From contig JABMJC010000010.1 of the NCBI GenBank assembly GCA_013201405.1, positions 1 to 35,266 of the forward strand: DNA of 35,266 bases, written 5' to 3'. This document shows, piece after piece, positions 1-9,024 of this stretch (its first letter is position 1; each line of letters begins with the position of its first letter). The stretch comes from Desulfobulbaceae bacterium. Its GTDB lineage: Bacteria > Desulfobacterota > Desulfobulbia > Desulfobulbales > Desulfobulbaceae. The position numbers were made by a program, and so were the translations under genes. The notes below the pieces were generated by a model. The model was not told the DNA's origin. It did no database searches and worked only from the letters and a program-made list of their open reading frames with translations.

Positions 1-293
1 CCTCGATCCTTTTCTCCATCCTGGATGCCAGCTTGAGTAAGGAAATGAGTTCTGCCATGGTCGAGCACGGTGCTGTGCGTGGCGGTACTCGTCTGCTGCG
101 CGACTGGTTCTTTGCCATCTCCTTTGCCGCCATCGGCCTGTCCACCAACTTCCGTGAACTGGCAGTCTACTTCAAGGGAGGCAAACCGGTTATCCTGTAC
201 GTATGTGGTCAGAGTTTCAACCTCATCCTGACCCTGTGCATGGCCTACCTCATGTTCTACATAGTGTTTCCGGAAATCACCGCATCGATCTAA
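1..293 (+). CDS. YeiH-family putative sulfate exporter, C-terminal part (5' truncated by window edge)
   Basis: Frame is open from the window start (..SILFSILDASLSKEMSSAMVEHGAVRGGTRLLRDWFFAISFAAIGLSTNFRELAVYFKGGKP..), resembling the YeiH/UPF0324 C-terminus; stop TAA at 291-293. Confidence 0.8.
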   Translation, partial: SILFSILDASLSKEMSSAMVEHGAVRGGTRLLRDWFFAISFAAIGLSTNFRELAVYFKGGKPVILYVCGQSFNLILTLCMAYLMFYIVFPEITASI

Positions 294-319
294 GTGAAAC
301 ACGTGCAACAACTTTGTCG

Positions 320-343
320 CCGGGGGAGGACCACCTCCCCCGG
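320..343 (+). terminator. Perfect 10-bp hairpin (CCGGGGGAGG-ACCA-CCTCCCCCGG) after the YeiH gene; no U-tract
   Basis: Inverted repeat read directly. It lies 27 bp after the stop and has no T-run, so it is either a non-canonical terminator or an mRNA-processing hairpin. Confidence 0.5.
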
Positions 344-358
344 TTCCATTAAAATGCC

Positions 359-595
359 ATGAATATATCCTTTGGTTTGACCCGACGCCTGGGCTCCTTT
401 GTTCTTGCCCTTCTGGTTACCTTTGCCGTAATTTACGGAGCACTGCCCTGGCTGACCAACTCGGTCGATATTCTGCACCGCATGTCTGTGCTCCTGGAAG
501 ATCAGGGTATCGATCCCAGCCGGTACTACTATACCGATGTTTCTCAGGTAGCCGAGTCGGAGAACTACCTGCGAACAGCCCTGGATTCCCGGTGA
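359..595 (+). CDS. Small single-TM hypothetical protein (78 aa)
   Basis: ORF with N-terminal hydrophobic helix (LGSFVLALLVTFAVIYGALPWL) followed by a polar tail; intergenic on both sides; weak RBS. Confidence 0.55.
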   Translation: MNISFGLTRRLGSFVLALLVTFAVIYGALPWLTNSVDILHRMSVLLEDQGIDPSRYYYTDVSQVAESENYLRTALDSR

Positions 596-734
596 ACAGA
601 GGCTTGCCATCCGTTCCTGCATTGCAAAAAATGCCTAAAAAGATAACAAATCAACAGGATAGCAAACAATAACAGACGCTTACAAACACCGGCAAAGTGC
701 TGTCGCCGCGCTGCGCCTACGCCCCTGACGCGCC

Positions 735-3152
735 ATGCACATCCCCAAACCACACAGTCTGCAGACTAGGTTCTTCATTGGTCTGTGTTTGGCTGCCTTG
801 GTGCTCGGCTCGATCTTCTCGGTCGTCTCCTATTTTCATTTGCGCAATGCCCTGGAGCACGAGGTGGAAGACAAGGCCCGCCTTTTTTTTACCCACCTGG
901 AAGGCATCCAGCAGTATGTGCGCAAAACACTGCGCCCTGCCATGTACGAACGTTTCCCCACCACGTTCATCATCGAGGCCATGTCCTCTTCCTATATTTC
1001 CCGGGAAATTATGTCTCCCTTCTCGGCTCCGAACCATGGTAGTCTGTTCCGCCGTGTTGCCCTCGGCGCCCGCAATCCGGATTATGAAGCGAACGAGCTG
1101 GAACAGCAGTTGATCAGCTACTTCCAAGAAAATCCCTCACAGCAAATCTGGCAAGGCTACCAGTCCATCCGGGGTGACCGTCACTACATCATGGCACGGC
1201 CCGTTCGCTTTGAACAGTCATGCCTCTACTGCCACGGCAAAGCAGAGGATGCGCCTCCGGATCTACTCAAAATCTACGGCATGCGGGGCTTTGGTAAACA
1301 ACTCAACAGCATCGCCGGGCTGGATTTCGTCGCCACTTCGATGGCACAAACTGTCGGTGGGGTGCGGCAATCCATGCTCACCTATTTCGCCTTTTTTGCC
1401 TCCATTGTTCTGCTTATTTTCTTTGCCACCCATGTTTTGTTCCGCGTCCTGGTGGTCAAGAATCTTAGCCACTTGAGCGAGGTCTTTCACAGGCACGCCA
1501 GCGGGGAAGAACGCGCTGCCCTGCAGCAATTCGAAGAGCAAGACGAAATCAGCAAACTGGTCGGCGGTATCGAGACCATGGGTGAGCATCTTTTTGAAGC
1601 GCGCCGACAATTGCAGGATTATGCCGACAACCTGCGTCGCATGGTGGAAGAACGAACAGCCGCGCTTTTCCGGGAGACCGAGGCCCGCCGGGCTGATGTA
1701 CAACTCTTTGTTTCCCTGCTGCAGGATATGGCAAAAAGCCGGTCCCGCTCGGAGCTCTGGCGCCGGACCTTGCCCCAGGTATGCCAGCGTTTTGGCGCCC
1801 AGCGTATCGCCTATCTCTGCACCATGGCTTCCACAGATGCCTATGTTTGGCCGAAAGGCAGCGAACTTCCCCCAAAAAATGAAGATTTCGTCGAAATCCT
1901 CACCAGTGGTGTAGCTCGTCGCCAAGGCGCCACGGTCTTGATTCCGGTGGGCTCCAGTGCCGGTTATGCGGAAGGGCTGCTTTTCCTCGACTGGCCAAAC
2001 GAAGAAAAAGCTGTGGAGCATGATCTCAAGCTCTTGCAGGCCCTGGGACGGCAACTGGGCATTGTTGCTGAAAACATCTCTGCCCTGGATAGCCTGGCCA
2101 GACAGATGAACATTTTAGAAACCATTGTCGAGGGCATCTCCGATCCACTCGTCCTCATGGACAGCGCCTGTTCCGCCCTTACCGTCAATTTGGCGGCAAA
2201 AAAACTCACCAGCGAACTGAGCAGCGGCACACGCAGCGACGGCAACATTCTGGCTCCCTTTTTCAATCTCAGCTCTGGCCTGTGCCCGCTTCGCTACGTG
2301 AGAGCAAGCGGCATTGCCGATTTCCGCGAACTCAGTCTGCTCAACAGGCGCTCATTTTCCATCTCCCTGTACCCTGTGCGGGATCAATCCGGAACAGTGG
2401 CCCATGTGGTAGTGTTCCTGCGGGAAACCACCATGGAACGGCACCTGCAATCACAAATGCTGCGCACGGAAAAGTTGGCCAGCGTGGGCAGGTTCACCGC
2501 TGGTCTGGCCCACGAGATCAACAATCCGCTCGGGGTCATCCGCTGCTATACCGACCTGTTGCGACAGGCCATCAGCGACCCGCAGCAGCTCGATGACCTC
2601 AACGTTATCGAACGCCACACCCATCAGGCCCAGCGGGTCCTGCGCGATTTGCTCAACTTTGCCCGGCCAAAGGCAGCCGGCTCTGGTGTTGCCGACGCGG
2701 GCCAGGTCGCGCAATCGCTCAGTGAGGTGTTTTCTGTGCAGGCAGCACAAAAGGGAGTGCGCATGACTGTGCTGCGCCGGCAGCCAGACCTGCTGGTGCG
2801 CCTTGGCATCGGCGAGCTGGAGCAGGTTCTGAGCAACCTGATCATCAACGCCCTTGACGCGGTCAGCGAGGAGACAGGCGAGATCATCATCACGGTTGCA
2901 GCCAACGAAAATACAATGATTGCCATCGAGGTTGCCGACAATGGCCCCGGCATTCCCGGCGCTGATGCACCCCAGCTCTTTGATCCCTTTTTCACCACCA
3001 AGGATATCGGGGCCGGAACTGGCCTTGGCCTGACCATCAGCTATGGTATTGTCAACGATGTGGGAGGAAGCATTGAAATCGGGCGATCCAAAGAGCTGGG
3101 CGGCGCCTGCTTCACCATTATTCTGCCCCGCGTTCAACAGGACTGCTCCTGA
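735..3152 (+). CDS. Membrane sensor histidine kinase: DUF3365/Tll0287-like sensor with c-heme motif, HAMP, GAF/PAS-like, HisKA, HATPase_c
   Basis: N-terminal TM; FEQSCLYCHGKAEDAPPDLLKIYG motif; second TM; H-box VGRFTAGLAHEINNPLG; N/G boxes NLIINALDAV, DNGPGIP, GTGLGL. Confidence 0.9.
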   Translation: MHIPKPHSLQTRFFIGLCLAALVLGSIFSVVSYFHLRNALEHEVEDKARLFFTHLEGIQQYVRKTLRPAMYERFPTTFIIEAMSSSYISREIMSPFSAPNHGSLFRRVALGARNPDYEANELEQQLISYFQENPSQQIWQGYQSIRGDRHYIMARPVRFEQSCLYCHGKAEDAPPDLLKIYGMRGFGKQLNSIAGLDFVATSMAQTVGGVRQSMLTYFAFFASIVLLIFFATHVLFRVLVVKNLSHLSEVFHRHASGEERAALQQFEEQDEISKLVGGIETMGEHLFEARRQLQDYADNLRRMVEERTAALFRETEARRADVQLFVSLLQDMAKSRSRSELWRRTLPQVCQRFGAQRIAYLCTMASTDAYVWPKGSELPPKNEDFVEILTSGVARRQGATVLIPVGSSAGYAEGLLFLDWPNEEKAVEHDLKLLQALGRQLGIVAENISALDSLARQMNILETIVEGISDPLVLMDSACSALTVNLAAKKLTSELSSGTRSDGNILAPFFNLSSGLCPLRYVRASGIADFRELSLLNRRSFSISLYPVRDQSGTVAHVVVFLRETTMERHLQSQMLRTEKLASVGRFTAGLAHEINNPLGVIRCYTDLLRQAISDPQQLDDLNVIERHTHQAQRVLRDLLNFARPKAAGSGVADAGQVAQSLSEVFSVQAAQKGVRMTVLRRQPDLLVRLGIGELEQVLSNLIINALDAVSEETGEIIITVAANENTMIAIEVADNGPGIPGADAPQLFDPFFTTKDIGAGTGLGLTISYGIVNDVGGSIEIGRSKELGGACFTIILPRVQQDCS

Positions 3153-4603
3153 TGCTCGATCAACAAACCATCAGCAACCATGCTCCAGAAGAGCCGATCC
3201 TGCTCATTGTCGATGATGAGCAGGATTTCTCCCGCGGCCTGTCTCGGCTCATCCAGGGTAATTTTCCTGAATTACAAACAGTTACCGTAGACAGTGGCCG
3301 CAAAGCCCTGGCCATACTGGCCAAAAGTCAGCCCCAGCTCTTGATCACCGACCTGCGCATGCCGGAGATGAGCGGCATGCAACTGATCAGTGAAGCCCTG
3401 CAGGCACAGCCCGGCCTCAGTATCGTTGTCCTCAGCGGTTTTGGTACCATTGAGCTGGCTGTGCAGGCCCTCCAGGCCGGAGCCTACGACTTTTTGACCA
3501 AGCCAGTTGAACCCAGCCTGCTTTTTCGGGTTATCCGCAAAGGCCTGGAACGGGCCCGGCTGCTCGAAGAAAACAACCGGCTTAGGCAGATCGTTATCCG
3601 CCAGGGTACTCAAGACGAGTTGGTGGGCACTGGCAGGGAAATCCAACGGGTGCGCAAAACCATCGCAGCCATCGCACAATCGGAGTACACGGTGCTGATC
3701 AACGGCGAATCCGGTACAGGTAAGGAACTGGCCGCCAAGTTGATTCATCGCTCCGGACCGCGCGCTACAAAACCCTTTGTCACCGTTGACTGCCCCTCTA
3801 TTCCGGAAAATCTCCTGGAGAGCGAGCTGTTCGGGTATGTACGGGGAGCCTTTACCGGCGCAGACCGGGACCACAAGGGCCTCTTTGCCGCAGCCGACGG
3901 CGGCACCCTGCACCTGGACGAGATCGGCGACATCGGCCTGCCGGTTCAGGCCAAGCTTCTGCGCTGCCTGCAAAGTGGTGAGGTGCGTCCCATTGGCGCC
4001 AACAAATCGATACAGGTTGATGTCCGCGTCATCGCCTCAACCAATCGAGACCTGGTTGCGGCCCTGCAGGAACGCTCCTTTCGCGAAGACCTGTTCTACC
4101 GTTTGAACGTTCTTTCCCTGACCATGCCGCCCCTTAGGGAACGCCTTGAAGATGTTCCCCTGCTGGCCACGCACATGCTGCGCTGCGCCTGCCGTGAAAG
4201 CGGGGAGGAGGCGGAAAAGGAAATAAGTCCGGAAGTTTTGCAGTGGTTGAGCCAGCGCCCCTGGCCGGGCAACGTGCGAGAACTGCAGAACATTATGCGG
4301 CGCCTGTCGGTCTTCTGCAACGAAAACCGAATCGACATGGATCTCGTAGCCATGGTTATCACCGAACATCCCGAGGCAGTCAGCTCCCACCCCCTGGGCA
4401 GCGAAGGTATCGGGCAGTTCTCACTTGACTACAAAAAGGCCAAGGCCCAGGTCATCGACACCTTCACCAGGAGCTATGTCAAAAAGCTGCTCAGTGAAAC
4501 CCATGGCAACATCTCTGAGGCTGCACGCATTTCTGGCCTGTCTCGTGTAGCCCTGCAAAAAATTCTCTCCCGGCTCGATGTGCAGGCCGACCAGTACCGC
4601 TGA
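3152..4603 (+). CDS. Sigma-54-dependent response regulator (NtrC family: REC-AAA+-Fis HTH)
   Basis: Receiver [35 protein letters not shown]; Walker [15 protein letters not shown] loop; C-terminal Fis-type [24 protein letters not shown]. Start overlaps the kinase stop (TGATG). Confidence 0.95.
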   Translation: MLDQQTISNHAPEEPILLIVDDEQDFSRGLSRLIQGNFPELQTVTVDSGRKALAILAKSQPQLLITDLRMPEMSGMQLISEALQAQPGLSIVVLSGFGTIELAVQALQAGAYDFLTKPVEPSLLFRVIRKGLERARLLEENNRLRQIVIRQGTQDELVGTGREIQRVRKTIAAIAQSEYTVLINGESGTGKELAAKLIHRSGPRATKPFVTVDCPSIPENLLESELFGYVRGAFTGADRDHKGLFAAADGGTLHLDEIGDIGLPVQAKLLRCLQSGEVRPIGANKSIQVDVRVIASTNRDLVAALQERSFREDLFYRLNVLSLTMPPLRERLEDVPLLATHMLRCACRESGEEAEKEISPEVLQWLSQRPWPGNVRELQNIMRRLSVFCNENRIDMDLVAMVITEHPEAVSSHPLGSEGIGQFSLDYKKAKAQVIDTFTRSYVKKLLSETHGNISEAARISGLSRVALQKILSRLDVQADQYR

Positions 4604-4645
4604 TCAACCAACTTGGACAACCGCAGGCAAGAAAGAGGAGTTTTC

Positions 4646-5239
4646 ATGGATTCACAAACCGCAGCAAAAAAATATGAGCAAATTCTGGCCCACGAAGAGG
4701 CATTGGCCAAGCGCCTGGCCCTGGTAGTGCTGGACAAACCAACCCCACCGATCTGGATGGTCCTTATCCCGATCTTTTTTGTTTTTTACGCCTGGAAACT
4801 CAAGCAATATGCCAATGGCCTGAAGGATTTCTCACGCCATTACCTCATCTCCCGTCGCCGGGCACTGGAGGCGGCTGCAATTGCTGAAGAGAGCGGCAAG
4901 CAGGTGGACATCACCCCCCTTTTGGCAGCAGTGGACAACAACATTCCAGAGGAAACAAAACCACTGTACCAGGAATGGATGCAACTCCTCAGCGAACACT
5001 ACCTCGCTCTTTTGTCCGCAAAGGGAACAGACCATGCAACCCTGGTCAGAAACGGCTATCGGGATAAAACCTCCTACCTGCTCTGCAGCACGCAACTGAC
5101 CCGGGCCGAACTTGCCTTTGGCAAGGCCCTGGTGCCACAGATGCAGGGGGATACCACCGACTTTCTGGATGTGCTTGCGCGCATGGACAAGGCATTGGCA
5201 GATCTGCACCGCCAGGAGAGCGAGCAGATTTTCAGTTGA
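4646..5239 (+). CDS. Conserved membrane-associated hypothetical protein
   Basis: ORF 4613-5239, with likely start ATG 4646 preceded by AAAGAGGAG. One hydrophobic segment (PPIWMVLIPIFFVFYAW) and a long helical tail. It resembles an uncharacterised Desulfobacterota family (possibly NF038143; not verified). Confidence 0.75.
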   Translation: MDSQTAAKKYEQILAHEEALAKRLALVVLDKPTPPIWMVLIPIFFVFYAWKLKQYANGLKDFSRHYLISRRRALEAAAIAEESGKQVDITPLLAAVDNNIPEETKPLYQEWMQLLSEHYLALLSAKGTDHATLVRNGYRDKTSYLLCSTQLTRAELAFGKALVPQMQGDTTDFLDVLARMDKALADLHRQESEQIFS

Positions 5240-5310
5240 TTCTACAAAATAGATACGCTGCTTTCTGCTGACAGGGAAAAAACAAAACAGACAGCTACTA
5301 TACCCTATGG

Positions 5311-5347
5311 AAAAGCTCGCACAGGTCTTGCCTGTACGGGCTTTTTT
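5311..5347 (+). terminator. Rho-independent terminator
   Basis: AAAAGCTCGCACAGG-tcttg-CCTGTACGGGCTTTTTT, stem with two G:U pairs plus T-run. Confidence 0.85.
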
Positions 5348-5501
5348 ACTTGTGGTCTTCCTTCCTCCAGCAACCTCGCTACGATAGAACAGATTCCTCC
5401 CCGCTTTGGGATATCCCACGCTGGGTGCTTGTTTTGTCGTTTTTTCAGTGGTATGATTGCAAATGTCAGCTGGAAATTGTCAACTTTTACAAGGAGTGGC
5501 C

Positions 5502-6401
5502 ATGGAATGTGTTTCCGATACCTTACTCGGCGAGGTCAAAACCTTGTTGCTCGCCACCGATGGCTCCCAATTCAGCAAAGGTGCCATGCAGGAGGCTTTT
5601 TTCTTCAGCCAAACCTGCCTGGCCAAGCTGATCGTCCTGCATATAGTACCAACCGAAAGCGAATCCCTGCGTTCAGCGAATTTTGCCCTTCGCCAAGGCC
5701 AGGAGGCATTGGCCCCCTACTTTGAGCACATCAGGGCCATGGCCCAGGCAAGCAACGCAGACCTTGAAATAGTGGTGGTCGGTTCCAGCAGTCCAGAAAA
5801 GGCCGTGGTCGAGCAGGCTCGCCTGAGGGGAGCAGATATGATCCTCATGGGGCGGCACGGCAAAGCTGGCCATTTGTCGCGCCTGGTGGGAAAGATCACT
5901 TCCAAGGTGATTACCCAAGGGTTTCCACAGGTTCTGGTCGTTCCCAAAGAGGCTTCCTTAACTGGCGCCCATGTGCTGGTAGGGGTAAACGATACTGCAA
6001 ACAGCAGACAAGCAGTACGAGCCGCCATCCGTTTGAGCCGCCAGAGCAAGACCTTCCAGAAGATGACCATAATGACTGTGCTCCAGCGGGAAGAGGAGCG
6101 GCAAGACGCTGAGGAACTGGTACAGGCGTTTTGTGAGCAGGCACGCCTAGAAGGCCAGATCACTGCCTGCGAGCCCCTGGTTGTTACGGGTGAATCGGCG
6201 CAGGCCATTGTGGCAGTAGCGCAGGAGCAGCAGGCTAATATGATTATCTTGGGCGGTCCCGGCAAGACCAGCCTGAGCAAGTTACTGCTTGGCCACATCA
6301 CCGAAAATATTATTGGCCAGGCACATTGCGCGGTTTTAGTGGTTACCGCGCAGCCAGACAGCGATGACCCATCTTCCGCTTCTACCAATTCCGCGTCATG
6401 A
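5502..6401 (+). CDS. Tandem-domain universal stress protein
   Basis: Two UspA-like domains (TLLLATDGSQFSKGAM..MGRHGKAGHLSRLVGKITSKVI and ..IILGGPGKTSLSKLLLGHITENII). Likely start ATG 5502 after AAGGAG; ORF track starts at 5457. Confidence 0.88.
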   Translation: MECVSDTLLGEVKTLLLATDGSQFSKGAMQEAFFFSQTCLAKLIVLHIVPTESESLRSANFALRQGQEALAPYFEHIRAMAQASNADLEIVVVGSSSPEKAVVEQARLRGADMILMGRHGKAGHLSRLVGKITSKVITQGFPQVLVVPKEASLTGAHVLVGVNDTANSRQAVRAAIRLSRQSKTFQKMTIMTVLQREEERQDAEELVQAFCEQARLEGQITACEPLVVTGESAQAIVAVAQEQQANMIILGGPGKTSLSKLLLGHITENIIGQAHCAVLVVTAQPDSDDPSSASTNSAS

Positions 6402-8509
6402 CCAATAAATTCATTCTGCGTCTGTTTCCATTCCTGGCCTGGCTTCCCATCTCACCGCTGATTCTGCGTGCAGACCTTGTTGCCGGCATTACCGGTGCCC
6501 TAGTGCTGGTGCCCAAAGCCATGGCCTATGCACAGTTGGCTGGCCTGCCCCTGCAATTCGGCCTGTACACTGCGTTGGTTCCGGCAATTGTTGGCGCCCT
6601 GTGGGGTTCGTCACGGCAGTTGGCCACCGGCCCGGTGGCCATTCTCTCCCTGATGACTGCTGCGGCTATCACCCCGCTGGCAGCGCCTGGTTCTGGGGAT
6701 TATATCGGCCTGGTCCTGCTGCTCACCCTCATGGCAGGCTGCATTCAACTAGGCCTTGGCCTGGTCAAACTGGGGAACGCAGTCAACTTTGTCTCCCATC
6801 CGGTCATTCTTGGTTTCATGAATGCAGCTGCCCTGATCATCGGGCTGTCCCAGCTGGACATGCTCCTCGGCATTCCCAAGGGCCGCAGCGATTTTTTTCT
6901 GAAGGATGTCTGGGAGATGCTGGGCTACCTGCCCCTGGCCCATCTGCCCACGCTGGCCATGTCGGTGTTTACCGTGGTCTTGCTGCTTGGAGTACGAAAG
7001 ATTCGTTTTCTTTCCAAGTCTGGTGTGCTGGTCGTAGTAGCAGTAACTACCCTGACCAGCATGCTCATTGGCTTTGAGAATAAGACCACAAGCCAGATCA
7101 ACGATGTGGCCACACCGGTTGCCCGGGAGATCATCGAAAAGCATGCTGCCTCCTCCCGCCGCATGGAAGCGCTGGACAGCAGGATTACCAGTCTTGGAGC
7201 AAAGCTGCGCCAGGCAGAAAAAGAAAAAGATTCCCGTGCCATCGCAGAGTTGCAGTTTCGCATCAATTTACTAAATATCGAAAGTGAGGCAGCCGAAAAA
7301 GACAGTCGTGCCAGTATGCACACCCTCCGCAAAATTTATTTTGTACGCGCATCTTCTGGGCAGGGAGAAGGTCAATACTACCAGTGGGATGCTCTGCCCG
7401 CGGGTATCGAGACCGACGGCCGCCTGTGGCATATCAGCAAAGTCAGCCAGGGACAAGTGCATCTAAGTGGCGGTGGCGAAGTGGTGGGCGCTGTGCCTGC
7501 AGGCCTGCCTTCATTCCAAATACCCGCGATCACCATAGGCGGCATCCTGCAGTTGATGAGTGCCGCCCTGGTTCTAGCCCTGGTGGCCTTCATGGAGTCC
7601 ATATCCATGGCCAAGGCCATGGCCGCTACTACCAAGCAGCGCATTGACCCGAACCAGGAACTGATCGGGCAAGGCCTGGCCAACATAGGCGGCTCTTTTT
7701 TTCAAGCCTATCCGGCTGCCGGCTCCTTCACCGGTTCGGCCATCAACCTGCAGTCCGGAGCGAAAACCGGCCTAGCCATGGTGTTTAACGGTTTCTTTAT
7801 CGCCATAACCCTGCTCTTCCTTACCCCACTTATCTATCATCTGCCCAAGGCGGTGCTGGCGGTGATCATTGCCTTTGCCGTGGTCAGCCTGATAACACCC
7901 AAGGCATTTGTGCAGGTCTGGAAGGCCAGCCGGGCTGATGGCTTTATTGCCGTGGCCACTTTTGTCATCACCATGCTGGCAGCTCCCCATCTCGATAAAG
8001 GGATCATCATTGGTGCCCTCTTGGCCATCGGCCACATCCTCTACCGCACCATGGCGCCCAGGGTGGCCATTCTTGGCCGCCATGAAGACGGCAGTTTTCG
8101 GGATATTAAAAACAACCCGTATCTGGTTATTTCCACTAAGGTGGTGGCCATTCGTTTTGATGGTGCGCTCTATTTTGCCAATGTTGCCCATTTTCAGGAC
8201 GCGGTACTGGAGGCTGTGGCAGATCACCCTGAAATCAAATATCTCTTGGTGGTGGGCGATGCGATCAGCTTCATCGATTCCTCGGGTGAGGAAATGGTCC
8301 ACAACATAGTCAGCCAGTTACAGCAGTCAGGGGTGGAGGTAGTTTTCTCTGGCTTGAAGAAACAGGTCTTGGATGTGATGCGGGCCACGGGTCTGTTTGG
8401 CTATATCGGCGGGGAGCAGAACATCTTTGCCACCGAAGTCCAGGCCATGAATGCCATTTACACCAAGCTTGGCGAGGGTGAAAACGCCTGTGCCATCTTT
8501 CCAGGCTAG
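6398..8509 (+). CDS. SulP-family anion transporter with C-terminal STAS domain and large coiled-coil insertion
   Basis: SulP core (DLVAGITGALVLVPKAMAYAQLAGLPLQFGLYTALVPAIVGALWGSSRQLATGPVA), STAS (VAIRFDGALYFANVAHFQDAV..ISFIDSSG). Overlaps the USP stop by 4 bp. Confidence 0.95.
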   Translation: MTNKFILRLFPFLAWLPISPLILRADLVAGITGALVLVPKAMAYAQLAGLPLQFGLYTALVPAIVGALWGSSRQLATGPVAILSLMTAAAITPLAAPGSGDYIGLVLLLTLMAGCIQLGLGLVKLGNAVNFVSHPVILGFMNAAALIIGLSQLDMLLGIPKGRSDFFLKDVWEMLGYLPLAHLPTLAMSVFTVVLLLGVRKIRFLSKSGVLVVVAVTTLTSMLIGFENKTTSQINDVATPVAREIIEKHAASSRRMEALDSRITSLGAKLRQAEKEKDSRAIAELQFRINLLNIESEAAEKDSRASMHTLRKIYFVRASSGQGEGQYYQWDALPAGIETDGRLWHISKVSQGQVHLSGGGEVVGAVPAGLPSFQIPAITIGGILQLMSAALVLALVAFMESISMAKAMAATTKQRIDPNQELIGQGLANIGGSFFQAYPAAGSFTGSAINLQSGAKTGLAMVFNGFFIAITLLFLTPLIYHLPKAVLAVIIAFAVVSLITPKAFVQVWKASRADGFIAVATFVITMLAAPHLDKGIIIGALLAIGHILYRTMAPRVAILGRHEDGSFRDIKNNPYLVISTKVVAIRFDGALYFANVAHFQDAVLEAVADHPEIKYLLVVGDAISFIDSSGEEMVHNIVSQLQQSGVEVVFSGLKKQVLDVMRATGLFGYIGGEQNIFATEVQAMNAIYTKLGEGENACAIFPG

Positions 8510-8550
8510 CGACACAAGGTAATGTAGTAAAAAATGTGCGCTTCAGCGGA

Positions 8551-8598
8551 AAAAACCCGTGCCGGCCACTTTGAACAAGGCATGCACGGGTTTTTTTA
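8551..8598 (+). terminator. Rho-independent terminator after SulP gene
   Basis: AAAAACCCGTGC..GCACGGGTTTTTTT inverted repeat with T-run. Confidence 0.85.
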
Positions 8599-8959
8599 TT
8601 TGGGGCCTGCACAACAAGAAAAAACAGGAGTTGGTTGCAGCCGAACTGGACAAACATTTTCCAGCACGGCTGCAACAAAACATCTACCCGGATGCCCTGG
8701 CCCTTTTTGCGGAAAAAGATGGTTAAGCGCTTTGTTGCCTGGTCCGCTATCCCCTCCTGGCAGCGTAAAACCTGGCAGGCTTAAAACCATAAATTTCTCC
8801 CCACCCTCCGCACACACAGGCCCCTGCATCCCTGCGGTTGACAGCATTCAGAATTCCAAAAAGACTGGCACGAACGTATCGCAACAGACACAAGCCCAGC
8901 CCTACCCTTCTGATTTTACGATATGCTGCAGAGCAGCCCCTATACTGCGCGACTTCTGC

Positions 8960-8992
8960 TTGACAGGCAGCTCTCAGACGCATACATATAAT
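8960..8992 (+). promoter_or_regulatory. Candidate sigma70 promoter upstream of ilvB
   Basis: TTGACA at 8960-8965; TATAAT at 8987-8992 gives a 21-nt spacer, too long. TACATA at 8983-8988 gives 17 nt. Confidence 0.4.
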
Positions 8993-9024
8993 AGTCTCTA
9001 CTTTTTTATACAGATTCACAGGAG

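Noticed and set aside
1263-2054. 263-aa minus-strand ORF
   Set aside because: Antisense to the histidine kinase.
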